This document shows positions 52,715 through 61,270 of a stretch of DNA of 64,000 nt, one piece after another. The notes under the pieces are model-generated. The model was not told where the DNA came from, ran no database searches, and saw nothing but the letters and a program-made list of their open reading frames with translations. This DNA comes from IMCC26077 sp964490435 (GTDB taxonomy: Bacteria > Actinomycetota > Actinomycetes > Nanopelagicales > Nanopelagicaceae), in assembly GCA_964490435.1 (NCBI GenBank), contig CAZBCF010000001.1, positions 1-64,000 of the forward strand, in the 5' to 3' direction. The position numbers and the translations under genes were made by a program. How positions within the stretch are numbered: position 1 is the first letter of the stretch; every line of letters begins with the position of its first letter.

Positions 52715-53499
52715 TTCGCCTCAGCCATTGATGTTCGTTGCTCTCGCGCATATGGGCTCATCCGTGCAATTTCGGGTAATCGCAAGGCTCTTTCGCGAAA
52801 AGCGATGAGTGCTCGGTTGGTGAAGTTCTCTTGTCCGGGAAATGATGGCCACCCATACATATCGCGCGCCCATCGCGGCAGCGATGCTGCTGCAAGAGTT
52901 GCTAACGAGGCCCACAATGCAGGCGCGGGTGTCCCAAACCGAACTATCGGCGGCATGGGAGGGAATGTGAGAAAGACCGCGGTCCGTTTTGCTTCTTCTG
53001 TCACTGCAAGTTTCGACTGAATCTCTTCCATATAACGTTGGAGCATCGCGTATGAACTTGGAACGCTTACCGGATCGATTCCGACTAATTCTGCAAAAAG
53101 CACCATCTGCTCGAGATAGTCATCGACATCTCGATCAGAGATTCGCATTCCAGATCGCTTGGCGATATCGATGAATGAATCGACCATAGAGGTATGCACC
53201 CAGAGCAACTCCTCTTGGGTATCCAAGCCCAGGCGTTGATGAATCATTCGCACTCGCTCGGCAGCGCGATCGACTTCTGCGCGTGGACCGTAAGTCACCA
53301 GTGCGACGTATTCACCAGTGCGACGCAATCGACCCCATGCGTCATCTCGAAAATCCGAATACTTCGCGACACCAGCCATCGCAACTGGGTGGAGCGCCTG
53401 TTCCATCAATGCGCGGATCCCACCAACAATTAATGCAGGGTCAGAATGGAGTGTGGCAACGATGGAATCGTCGGCGAAATAACCGGCAGAATCGGTCAC
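52711..53499 (-). CDS. MpaB-like oxygenase (DUF2236)
   Basis: A 262-residue protein of the MpaB/Lcp (DUF2236) group. GGIRALMEQALHPVAMAGVAKYSDFRDDAWGRLRRTGEYV is the family block with the histidine that probably binds heme, and LLWVHTSMVDSFI the second conserved helix. Characterised relatives are heme oxygenases or latex-clearing proteins; the reaction here is unknown. Start GTG 53499, with GAGGAG about 10 nt upstream. It is coupled to the ParA-like gene by ATGA. Confidence 0.82.
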   Translation of the reverse strand: MTDSAGYFADDSIVATLHSDPALIVGGIRALMEQALHPVAMAGVAKYSDFRDDAWGRLRRTGEYVALVTYGPRAEVDRAAERVRMIHQRLGLDTQEELLWVHTSMVDSFIDIAKRSGMRISDRDVDDYLEQMVLFAELVGIDPVSVPSSYAMLQRYMEEIQSKLAVTEEAKRTAVFLTFPPMPPIVRFGTPAPALWASLATLAAASLPRWARDMYGWPSFPGQENFTNRALIAFRERALRLPEIARMSPYAREQRTSMAEAK

Positions 53500-53532
53500 C
53501 TGTAAGACTCCTCATCTCGGTCTGGGCGGCTG

Positions 53533-54339
53533 CTAGCTCTCGTCGAGCCCAGCCCATGGTTGCGCTGGCGGACGGTCAGCATCGGTACATATCCGAGCGT
53601 AATCGCAATAGGCACAAAGCGCTCCCGGAGTTGCCGGAAAATTATGTGCAGCCGTAGCCGCGAGCGCTTCAGCCGCGATGCTTTCAGCACGCTTTATATG
53701 GCGAGCGAGAGAGGCATCATCGTGGTGAAAAACAACTTTCGTGTCAGAGGGTAGGTGATGCAATTCGACTGTGCGACATTTCTTGCGCAATGTGCGCTCG
53801 GCTCCAAGCGCATAAATCGCTAGCGCTAGTGACCCTCCCGTCTCAGCCTCATCTGGTGGGCGCTTGCCAGTTTTGTAATCGATAATCACAAGTTCACCTT
53901 CACGCTCATCGATACGATCGACTCGCCCTGATAGTGAGAGGTGCTCGGTTGTCGTGCTGACTGTACGTTCAAGTCCTCGAGGCTCATCATTTGGATCGAC
54001 ACTCGAGAGATATTGGCGAACCCAATTCTGAGCTCGAAATCGATAACGCTCAGATTGCTCGTCATCTCGAAAGCCTTCATTGCGCCAGTGTTTAATAACG
54101 AGTTCGGCGCCCTTATCCTTAGTGCGCGCTTCAGGAGCGAGGGTGAACCACTCACGTAATGCGTTGTGCACTGCGCTACCCATGCTGGTATGTCCCCACG
54201 GACCACCCCGCGGTGGCTTGGGCACATCAATATACGTGTAGCGATATTTCTTTGGACAATCTAGCCATGTCTCAAGACGAGATGGCGTGCACGCAAAGAG
54301 TCGTTCTGGCATTCCATCGAAAGCAGGTTGATTACTCAT
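53533..54339 (-). CDS. RecB-family PD-(D/E)XK nuclease (Rv2119-like)
   Basis: A 268-residue single-domain nuclease. GRVDRID then LVIIDYKTGKRP is the PD-(D/E)XK core; Cys28 with Cys242, Cys245 and Cys251 (CAYCDYARIC) match the four-Cys iron-sulphur staple seen in AddB- and Cas4-like nucleases; SRLETWLDCPKKYRY is the N-terminal signature. It resembles Rv2119, whose role in DNA metabolism is not defined. No Cas or AddAB genes are near. ATG overlaps the MarC stop by 4 nt. Confidence 0.88.
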   Translation of the reverse strand: MSNQPAFDGMPERLFACTPSRLETWLDCPKKYRYTYIDVPKPPRGGPWGHTSMGSAVHNALREWFTLAPEARTKDKGAELVIKHWRNEGFRDDEQSERYRFRAQNWVRQYLSSVDPNDEPRGLERTVSTTTEHLSLSGRVDRIDEREGELVIIDYKTGKRPPDEAETGGSLALAIYALGAERTLRKKCRTVELHHLPSDTKVVFHHDDASLARHIKRAESIAAEALAATAAHNFPATPGALCAYCDYARICTDADRPPAQPWAGLDES

Positions 54340-54974
54340 GCGTTGATAAACGCACGTACCGAATCAGCGATCATTTGAACGGCGATTGCTGCGAGAAGCA
54401 AGCCGGCAATCCGCGCGATTAAGGTGACCCCTGATTTCTTGATTATCTTGATGATGCCAGTCGAATAAGCCAGGACCAACCCGAGAAAAATGTGCAAGAC
54501 CAATATCGCGATGAGCAAAGCAGCCATCATCATGATCGATCCAGAACCCTCAGATGTCGCCTGCTTGACGAAGATTATCGTTGCCACGATTGCACCCGGA
54601 CCAGCGAGTAGCGGTGTACCCAGCGGCACGAGCGCCACATTCACATCGCTGTCATTTGCAGGCTTGCGTTCGTTTCCTATCAAAAGATCGAGTGCGACAA
54701 GTAGCAGCAGTAATCCGCCAGCGCCTTGAAGCGCAGGTAAGGAGATCTTCAAATAGTCCAAGATGAATTGCCCGAAGAGCGCAAAGATGATTATCACAAG
54801 AAGCGAGACGCTCGCGGTTTTCCATGCCAATCGACGTTGCTCCGCAACGGGATAGCGTGAGACGAGAGAGAGGAAGATCGGCATCACACCAGGTGGGTCG
54901 ATGATGACAATCAAGGTGACGAATACTTGGATGCCGAAAGTAAGTGCGCTTATTGTGCTGACATTCACATTCAT
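54336..54974 (-). CDS. MarC-family integral membrane protein
   Basis: A 212-residue protein with six predicted helices. IVIIDPPGVMPIFLSL and PLGTPLLAGPGAIV are the duplicated MarC signatures. Despite its name MarC is not proven to act in drug resistance; a transport role is only presumed. I chose ATG 54974, which overlaps the PHP stop by 4 nt (ATGA). RecB-like follows with another 4-nt overlap. Confidence 0.9.
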   Translation of the reverse strand: MNVNVSTISALTFGIQVFVTLIVIIDPPGVMPIFLSLVSRYPVAEQRRLAWKTASVSLLVIIIFALFGQFILDYLKISLPALQGAGGLLLLLVALDLLIGNERKPANDSDVNVALVPLGTPLLAGPGAIVATIIFVKQATSEGSGSIMMMAALLIAILVLHIFLGLVLAYSTGIIKIIKKSGVTLIARIAGLLLAAIAVQMIADSVRAFINA

Positions 54975-55822
54975 ATCGTAAACACCTCGCAACCTTTCCC
55001 GCTGGCGAGGATACCTTCCCAGACGCGCGGCGCAGTTACCTCCATCGCAAGTCGCTGTCCTACCGCAATTCCGTGATAATCACTTGAGCCAGTCATGAAG
55101 ATATTCATCGCCGCAGCAAACTCGCGTAAGGTGGCACGCGCTTGGGAATCATGGTCACGATGTTCGACTTCGACCCCATCAAGACCAACGCTCACCAGCG
55201 CAGCGATTTCATCAATCGTGTAAGTATCTCCTCGTGAACCGGCAAGCCCATGTGCGAGCACGCTCACCCCGTCAGCCGCTTTGATTGCCGCGATTGCCTC
55301 TTCAGGGGTCGGAGCAAGATGTCCGACATAAAAAGGTGAATCGTTATGGAGGAAGCGAGCAAATGCCTCATTGCGGTCTTCGACGACGCCGCGTGTTACC
55401 AGAGCATCGGCAAGATGTGGGCGGCCAACAGTGGCTGCACTGTCAGAGTGGCGGAGAACATCTTCGAAGGTCACATCAATCTGCGCAGCATTGAGTAACT
55501 CAATTATCCGGCGTATTCGAGGGATTCGATCATCCCGAGTGAGTTCCATCAAATCATTAAGTCGAACGTCGTCAGGGTCGAAGAGGTAAGCGAGCATGTG
55601 CACGCTCATCCCACCACTCGTACGACACGAGATCTCAGCGCCTGGCACGATAGTAAGCGCGCTTGTGCGCTCACGTTCACGCAGTTGTTGCCAACCCTTG
55701 AGCGTGTCGTGATCGGTAATCGCCAAGACAGAAAGACCCACGGCGCGGGCATATTCGACAAGTTGCTCCGGAGAATCCTGCCCATCACTGACATTCGTAT
55801 GCGAATGTAAATCAATGAGCAT
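54971..55822 (-). CDS. PHP-domain phosphoesterase (TrpH/RNase AM-like)
   Basis: A 283-residue metal-dependent phosphoesterase. DLHSHTNVSDGQDSP is the first metal motif, ITDHDTLKG the second, GAEISC the third and GSSDYHG the last. Relatives hydrolyse 3',5'-nucleoside bisphosphates and trim RNA 5' ends. ATG 55822 begins MLIDLHSH, as in the family, and lies within the last codons of the EamA gene (11-nt overlap). Confidence 0.88.
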   Translation of the reverse strand: MLIDLHSHTNVSDGQDSPEQLVEYARAVGLSVLAITDHDTLKGWQQLRERERTSALTIVPGAEISCRTSGGMSVHMLAYLFDPDDVRLNDLMELTRDDRIPRIRRIIELLNAAQIDVTFEDVLRHSDSAATVGRPHLADALVTRGVVEDRNEAFARFLHNDSPFYVGHLAPTPEEAIAAIKAADGVSVLAHGLAGSRGDTYTIDEIAALVSVGLDGVEVEHRDHDSQARATLREFAAAMNIFMTGSSDYHGIAVGQRLAMEVTAPRVWEGILASGKGCEVFTI

Positions 55823-56735
55823 CAGAGCGCTCCCCTTGCAATTGAGAGGTGCGGGTGGCGACCAAGCCGCTACCAAAGATCAATAGCGCGATACCTGGGA
55901 TGATTCCTGCGGGAGGAATTTGATCAAGCCACCAGACCGCAAGCAGTGCGCCGACAGGAACTTCGAAGAAGACGATCAATGACACCACCGCAGGATTGAC
56001 GCGCACAAGCACTTGATTGAACATAGTGTGCCCTAGTAATTGTGCGCCGACAATCAAACCGAGGATGAGCAACCATTCAGATTGCGGGTAATCGAATAGC
56101 GGTGCACCGCCTGGAATGACGACGATGAGACATGTGAGTGCGCATACCAGATAACAAATTGCAGTGTATGTCGTCGTCGAAACCACTTTTTGAACGTGTG
56201 AACCTGCCGTCACATACGCAGCGGCGAGTGCGCCACCCAAGAGTGCGACTAGATCACCGATGAGAGATCTCGTTGACAGTGACCAATCCACCCCTGTGAT
56301 AATTAAAACGCCAATCATTGAAATTCCCATGCCAAGCCAGACTCGAAGGTCGACCTTCCTGCCTTTATAACGAAGCCAAAGCGCGGCGAAGATTGGTTGC
56401 GTGGCAGTCAAAGCCGTTCCACTTGCTACGCTCGTCATGCGCATCGAGTAAAAGAAGCAGATGAAGTGCAGGGCCAGAAAGACGCCAGCGAGAATCGACC
56501 AACCCCACGAAGTCTTGGATAAGCGTCGCCATTCGCCTTTGATGAGTGCAAACGGCAAGGTAATCAAGGAACCACCAAGATTCCGCCAGAAAATAGCGAC
56601 CGGAACTGCCATGGTGCCCCACGCAATTAGCGGACCCGATGTGCCGATACCGATGATTCCAATAGCCAATCGAAGTAAATCCACGCCAGCAATCGGAGAT
56701 CTAGCTCTGGTCGTCGCAGCATCATGCGAAGTCAT
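55812..56735 (-). CDS. EamA/DMT-family transporter
   Basis: A 307-residue protein with ten predicted helices in two EamA halves (about 17-140 and 155-290). FFYSMRMTSVASGTALTATQPIFAAL and the second repeat VNPAVVSLIVFFEVPVGALLA are typical. It exports or imports a small metabolite, not identifiable. I use ATG 56735 (7 nt after a TAGGGT box) instead of a start 30 bp upstream. It heads a run of six minus-strand genes down to the ParA-like gene. Confidence 0.88.
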   Translation of the reverse strand: MTSHDAATTRARSPIAGVDLLRLAIGIIGIGTSGPLIAWGTMAVPVAIFWRNLGGSLITLPFALIKGEWRRLSKTSWGWSILAGVFLALHFICFFYSMRMTSVASGTALTATQPIFAALWLRYKGRKVDLRVWLGMGISMIGVLIITGVDWSLSTRSLIGDLVALLGGALAAAYVTAGSHVQKVVSTTTYTAICYLVCALTCLIVVIPGGAPLFDYPQSEWLLILGLIVGAQLLGHTMFNQVLVRVNPAVVSLIVFFEVPVGALLAVWWLDQIPPAGIIPGIALLIFGSGLVATRTSQLQGERSDAH

Positions 56736-56742
56736 GAGGATG

Positions 56743-56759
56743 ACCCTAACCGGTACCCT
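56743..56759. promoter_or_regulatory. Predicted divergent pair of leaderless promoters
   Basis: The start codons at 56735 (minus) and 56767 (plus) are 31 nt apart. Minus-strand TAGGGT (56748-56743) ends 7 nt before the EamA ATG; plus-strand TACCCT (56754-56759) ends 7 nt before the MgtE-N ATG. The boxes are nearly mirror images but do not overlap. No ribosome sites. Confidence 0.55.
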
Positions 56760-56766
56760 TAGCACT

Positions 56767-58029
56767 ATGAGCGCTACATTGAATCGAGTCTTTATAGCGC
56801 GCCTGGCAGGAACCGCTGTATTCGACCCAGCTGGTGACCAAGTCGGAAAGGTGCGCGATGCTGTCGCGACCCTACAAAGCGGTCACGTCGCTCCACGAGT
56901 CTTGGGGTTAATCGTGGAGGTACCTCCACGTCGACGAATCTTCATTCCCATCACACGTGTCACCTCGATCGAACCCGGCACGGTTGTCATCACAGGATTG
57001 CTGAACGTGCGCAGATTCCAACCACGCCCTGGCGAGTTCCTTGTCCTTGGCGAATTTCTCGATCGCACCACTACGCTCATTGGAAAATCTGAGCGCGTCG
57101 TTATTGAAGACATTGCCATGGAACAGAATCGTCGTGGTGATTGGCTGCTCAATAAGGTACACGTCGCACCGAAAGCATCCGGACTTCGTCGACGCGGTCC
57201 AGGAAAGACCGTCGAATACTCCGAGTTGACCGAATTCATGACGGGCGAGACCGATGATGGTGCTCGCAGTTTGATGGCAACACTTGCCACACTCAAAGCA
57301 GCCGACCTTGCAGGAGCGCTCCACGATCTCTCGATGGCTAGGCGCGTGGAAATCGCACGTGCACTCGATGACGAGCGCCTTGCTGATGTCCTTGAAGAGA
57401 TGGAAGAGGGCGAGCGAGTTGCCCTCCTTGCGCAACTAGAGGGCGAGCGAGCCGCTGACGTACTTGGCGAGATGGATCCAGATGACGCTGCCGATCTACT
57501 CCGTGAAGTGGGTAGCGAAAAAGCAGAGTCACTTCTTAACTTGATGGAACCTGAAGATGCAGAAGATGTCCGACGCTTGATGGTGTACGAAGATTATTCC
57601 GCCGGTGGAATGATGACGACCGAGCCAGTCATTCTGGCTGCTGACAACACCGTTGCTGAGGCGCTCGCAGCGCTACGCACAAGTGAGATTACCCCTGCCT
57701 TAGCGGCACAAGTTTTCGTCACCCGCGCTCCGCACGAGACTCCGACTGGAAAATTCCTTGGTATCGCGCATTTTCAACGACTCCTGCGCGAACCACCCGC
57801 GACTTTGCTCGGCTCGATTGTCGACACCGAGACTGAATCGCTCACTCCCGATAAGAACTTGACCACGATTTCTTCCTATTTTGCGGCATATAACTTGGTG
57901 GCTGTCCCAATCGTCGACGAGAATGATCGTTTGCTTGGTGTCGTGACTGTTGACGACGTGCTGGACCACCTATTGCCCGAGAACTGGCGCGCTCGCCATG
58001 ATGATGACAGTCGGGAGGTTTTGACATGA
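56767..58029 (+). CDS. MgtE N-domain/CBS protein without transmembrane part
   Basis: A 420-residue soluble protein: a PRC-barrel-like N-terminal region, an MgtE intracellular N domain (about 170-285) with repeated LADVLEEMEEGERVALLAQL-like helices, and a CBS pair (about 290-415) ending GVVTVDDVLDHLLPENW. The MgtE membrane channel domain is absent. Close relatives occur in actinobacteria beside DUF1003 (Rv1232c region), so a regulatory or magnesium-sensing role is more likely than transport. ATG overlaps nothing upstream; the 3' end overlaps the DUF1003 gene by 4 nt. Confidence 0.85.
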   Translation: MSATLNRVFIARLAGTAVFDPAGDQVGKVRDAVATLQSGHVAPRVLGLIVEVPPRRRIFIPITRVTSIEPGTVVITGLLNVRRFQPRPGEFLVLGEFLDRTTTLIGKSERVVIEDIAMEQNRRGDWLLNKVHVAPKASGLRRRGPGKTVEYSELTEFMTGETDDGARSLMATLATLKAADLAGALHDLSMARRVEIARALDDERLADVLEEMEEGERVALLAQLEGERAADVLGEMDPDDAADLLREVGSEKAESLLNLMEPEDAEDVRRLMVYEDYSAGGMMTTEPVILAADNTVAEALAALRTSEITPALAAQVFVTRAPHETPTGKFLGIAHFQRLLREPPATLLGSIVDTETESLTPDKNLTTISSYFAAYNLVAVPIVDENDRLLGVVTVDDVLDHLLPENWRARHDDDSREVLT

Positions 58030-58499
58030 GCAATCGACTTGATCTGCCCCGTCGCAGCAAACGATCACTTCGTCCTACCTACAACTCTGAAGCATTCGGT
58101 CGACTCTCCGAACGCTTTGCTCGATTCTTAGGCACCGCGAATTTCTTGGTCTACATGTCAGGCTTCGTGTTGACCTGGGTTTTGTGGAATGCATTTGCTC
58201 CGACGCATCTTCGATTCGATCCCTTTCCTTTCATCTTCTTGACTTTGATTCTTTCGTTGCAAGCATCGTATGCAGCGCCTTTGATTTTGTTGGCACAGAA
58301 TCGTCAAGCAGATCGTGATCGAATTCAATCGGCAGAAGATCGATCCCGCGATGAACGAAACCTTGCTGCAACCGAATATCTGACCCGTGAGATTGCCGCA
58401 CTTCGTGAAGGTTTAGGCGATGCGGCAACGCGCGACTTCATCCGCAGCGAATTACGTGAGTTACTCGAAGAGTTACGTAGCGACGAAAAATCTGAGTAG
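58026..58499 (+). CDS. DUF1003-family membrane protein
   Basis: A 157-residue protein with two hydrophobic helices (about 38-58 and 68-90) and a helical charged tail. The conserved FDPFPFIFLTLILSLQASYAAPLILLAQNRQ block identifies DUF1003. ATG is inside the last codons of the MgtE-N/CBS gene (ATGA), so the two are coupled and may form a complex (inference). Function unknown. Confidence 0.9.
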   Translation: MSNRLDLPRRSKRSLRPTYNSEAFGRLSERFARFLGTANFLVYMSGFVLTWVLWNAFAPTHLRFDPFPFIFLTLILSLQASYAAPLILLAQNRQADRDRIQSAEDRSRDERNLAATEYLTREIAALREGLGDAATRDFIRSELRELLEELRSDEKSE

Positions 58500-58517
58500 T
58501 TAACTCGTTTTATTCGC

Positions 58518-59636
58518 TTAGCGGGCTGAAATTGGAAGCCGCCTACCGGCAAGTGATGAGGTGCGCTTGATCAATTGGTCAGCGATGTCACGGAAAGCCT
58601 GGGTGGAACGATGTGCAGCATTCAGCGGTGTGCCGTTGTCGCCAGCCTCGCGAAGGGATGGGTCGAAGGGGATTTTGCCCAAGAGTGGCACGCTGCCACC
58701 GGTTAAACGCTCCAGTCGCGCGACGGTCTCCTCAGCGCCACCAGAACCGAAGAGCGAAATGGGCTCACCGCAATGTGGACAGGCAAAAGCCGACATGTTT
58801 TCGATTACACCCGCTAGTTGTTGTTTAAGTTGATGAGCAAGTCGCCCTGCGCGCTCAGCAACTTCTGCAGCCGCGATTTGTGGTGTGGTCACGACAATCA
58901 ATTCTGACCCTGGAATCAATTGGCCGAGTGAGATTGCGATATCACCAGTACCCGGAGGAAGATCCAGAAGTAAGAAGTCCAGCTCACCCCAGAAAGCATC
59001 TGCCAATAATTGCTCGAGCACCTTGTGGAGAATTGGTCCTCGATAAGCGACTGGATCCTCACGTTGTGGTTTGAACATCTCCATCGATGCCACTCGAATG
59101 CCACGGACATCTTCGGGCGGGATGAACGTGGTGTTATCAATCGCAGTCGGGCGCGCTCCAAGCATGCCCAAGATCCGAGGAATGGAGTGGCCATAGACAT
59201 CGGCATCGAGGATTCCCACTCGTTGACCGCGGGCAGCAAGCGCGACGGCAAGATTCGCAGTCACAGAAGATTTACCCACCCCACCTTTACCGGAGGCAAT
59301 TGCAAAAACTCGAGTCAACGAATCGGGGCGAGCAAAGGGAATGCTCTTTTCGTTTCCGCCACGGATTATTCGCTTTATCTCATTGCGTTGTTCATCGCTC
59401 ATAACATCAAATTCGATCGTCACATTTTTGATGTTGGCGACACCAATGACTGCTCTTGAAATATCTTCGTGTAATCGATCTTTCATCGGACAGCCTGAGA
59501 TCGTGAGATAAATCGCGATATTCGCAACATCTCGGACGATTTCGATGCTCTTAACCATGCCGAGTTCGGTTAGCGGTTTGCGTAACTCAGGATCGATTAC
59601 GGTTGCCAGCGCCGCTCTGATTGCATCAACACTCAT
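58518..59636 (-). CDS. mrp: Mrp/ApbC-type iron-sulphur carrier ATPase
   Basis: A 372-residue protein: an N-terminal DUF59/MIP18 domain (about 4-80) and a Mrp P-loop ATPase with ASGKGGVGKSSV (about 112-123), LLLDLPPGTGD and the CPHCG pair for an Fe-S cluster. It scaffolds and transfers iron-sulphur clusters. ATG overlaps the tatB stop by 4 nt. Gene order htrA-tatB-mrp matches M. tuberculosis Rv1223-Rv1229c in part. Confidence 0.92.
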   Translation of the reverse strand: MSVDAIRAALATVIDPELRKPLTELGMVKSIEIVRDVANIAIYLTISGCPMKDRLHEDISRAVIGVANIKNVTIEFDVMSDEQRNEIKRIIRGGNEKSIPFARPDSLTRVFAIASGKGGVGKSSVTANLAVALAARGQRVGILDADVYGHSIPRILGMLGARPTAIDNTTFIPPEDVRGIRVASMEMFKPQREDPVAYRGPILHKVLEQLLADAFWGELDFLLLDLPPGTGDIAISLGQLIPGSELIVVTTPQIAAAEVAERAGRLAHQLKQQLAGVIENMSAFACPHCGEPISLFGSGGAEETVARLERLTGGSVPLLGKIPFDPSLREAGDNGTPLNAAHRSTQAFRDIADQLIKRTSSLAGRRLPISAR

Positions 59637-59929
59637 GGGAGTTGTGGGTCCTGCCGGACCGAGTTCTTGTCGAGGGTCGGTTCATCCTCAAGGACCTGAC
59701 GCATCTGCTTTCTGATGAAAGATTTCGGATTGAGGTCGCTCACGTTGAGATCCTCGAACCCCGGCCCAAGATTCTCACGCAAATCGCTGGTCGCTGATTG
59801 AGCAAAACCTCTGACTTTGCGAATGAAGCGCGCAGCATCAGCAGCGAATGTTGGTAGTTTGCTCGGCCCGACCAACAGGAGCGCTACAAGGGCCAACCCA
59901 AGTAATTCTCCAGCGCCAATATCAAGCAT
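59633..59929 (-). CDS. tatB: Sec-independent translocase TatB
   Basis: A 98-residue protein with an N-terminal helix (about residues 7-22) containing LLVGPSKLP, the TatB hinge, and a following amphipathic helix; the C-terminal tail is polar. TatA and TatC are not in the window. A minus-strand TACGAT box 6 nt before ATG suggests its own start besides read-through from htrA (15 bp upstream). Confidence 0.9.
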   Translation of the reverse strand: MLDIGAGELLGLALVALLLVGPSKLPTFAADAARFIRKVRGFAQSATSDLRENLGPGFEDLNVSDLNPKSFIRKQMRQVLEDEPTLDKNSVRQDPQLP

Positions 59930-59935
59930 TTCACC

Positions 59936-59941
59936 ATCGTA
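59936..59941 (-). promoter_or_regulatory. Predicted -10 box upstream of tatB
   Basis: Minus-strand TACGAT, 6 nt before ATG 59929, within the space after the htrA stop. A GGTGA sequence near the ATG makes a leaderless reading less clear here. Confidence 0.35.
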
Positions 59942-59944
59942 ACG

Positions 59945-61141
59945 CTATTGCGCTGCAGCGACCAACGTCGCCTTGAACACCTTAGTTAAACCTTCGCGTT
60001 TCACGGTGACCGAAACCTTGTCGCCAGGAGCCTTGTCCCGAATGGCAACGATCAATTCATCGGAATTGGTGATAGTTCGACCACCAAGATCGATGATGAT
60101 GTCGCCTTCTTGGATGCCGGCCTGCTCGGCAGGACCGCCCGGAGTGAGCGCACTCACAAGCGCCCCGCCATCGGTGTATGTCGTGTCGACCGAGACGCCC
60201 AAGATCGGATATGACGACTTGCCTGTCTTGATGAGTTCTTCAGCAGTTCGTCGAGCTTGATTGATAGGAATCGCAAAGCCCAAACCTATCGAGCCTGACT
60301 GTCCGTTGAATGAGGAATCGAGCGTTGCAATCGCAGAGTTAACTCCGACAACTGCGCCCGTTCGATCAACTAATGGCCCACCAGAATTTCCTGGATTAAT
60401 CGCAGCATCAGTCTGAAGCGCATTGATGAATGAACCTTCGCCCCGACCATCACCTGCAGTGACAGCGCGATTCTTCGCGCTGATGATTCCGGATGTAACG
60501 GTGCCAGAGAGTCCAAGGGGTGAACCAATCGCAATCACGGTGTCGCCCACTTGAACGTTGTCACTATTTCCTAGTTGGAGCGCTGGCACGCCGGTGCGCG
60601 TCACTTTGATGACTGCAAGATCGTATGCAGGATTGACGCCCACAATCTTCCCGCGCACTACTTTACCGTCGTTGAACGAAACGTTCAGTTGACCACCGTT
60701 AACCACGTTCTCGACGACGTGATTATTGGTCAGAATGTATCCGTCAGAACGAATGACAAAGCCAGTGCCTGTGCCGCCGCTGCCACGAGAGCGAGTAGAG
60801 ATAGAGACAACTGATGGCAGGACCCGCGATGCAATTGCCGCAATCGACTCCGGAGCGCGCTCGACGACATCGTTGGTCGTGACCAGACTTACCTTCGTAT
60901 CAAGAAGCGATGAACCATCGGCGAGATTTCCGGCGATGCCACCGATTGCGCCGGCAATCAACGCCATCCCCACTGCTAATCCCACGCTTACTCGAGCCCC
61001 GCGAACACCTTTGCCTCGACTATTCGCCTCGCGGTCTGGAAAGGGCTGGGCGCTTGGGGGTAGGTAGAAATTCTGCTGCGGGTTCGGCGGCTGGTTATGC
61101 CCATATCTGGCAGCCGGTGACCACCACTCAGGTTGACTCAT
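59945..61141 (-). CDS. htrA: HtrA/DegP-type serine protease (S1C) with PDZ
   Basis: A 398-residue membrane-anchored protease. A cytoplasmic proline-rich stretch, a helix (about 50-70), a trypsin-like domain with His141 (LTNNHVV), Asp174 (YDLAVIK) and Ser253 (NPGNSGGP), then one PDZ domain (about 305-395). It degrades or refolds damaged exported proteins. Upstream a GAGAGAAAG ribosome site is about 10 nt from ATG. The sigE-rseA genes expected next to it in mycobacteria are absent. Confidence 0.94.
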   Translation of the reverse strand: MSQPEWWSPAARYGHNQPPNPQQNFYLPPSAQPFPDREANSRGKGVRGARVSVGLAVGMALIAGAIGGIAGNLADGSSLLDTKVSLVTTNDVVERAPESIAAIASRVLPSVVSISTRSRGSGGTGTGFVIRSDGYILTNNHVVENVVNGGQLNVSFNDGKVVRGKIVGVNPAYDLAVIKVTRTGVPALQLGNSDNVQVGDTVIAIGSPLGLSGTVTSGIISAKNRAVTAGDGRGEGSFINALQTDAAINPGNSGGPLVDRTGAVVGVNSAIATLDSSFNGQSGSIGLGFAIPINQARRTAEELIKTGKSSYPILGVSVDTTYTDGGALVSALTPGGPAEQAGIQEGDIIIDLGGRTITNSDELIVAIRDKAPGDKVSVTVKREGLTKVFKATLVAAAQ

Positions 61142-61270
61142 ATCACAATCACTTTCTCTCGAGCGCTCTACTTGTTTACTACTACCGAGGATTGCCCCAG
61201 AATTCCAAAGAATCCTGAGAGCGCGCTGAATTTCCCCCTAAACCTAAGCCAGAATCCCCGCACTCGCCAT

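Noticed and set aside
53533..54339. Cas4-type adaptation nuclease
   Set aside because: The four-Cys RecB-like fold is shared, but there are no cas genes or arrays and the protein resembles the stand-alone Rv2119 type.
56461..56766. An earlier start for the MgtE-N/CBS protein inside the EamA gene
   Set aside because: The extension is antisense to EamA; the conserved N-terminus begins at ATG 56767.
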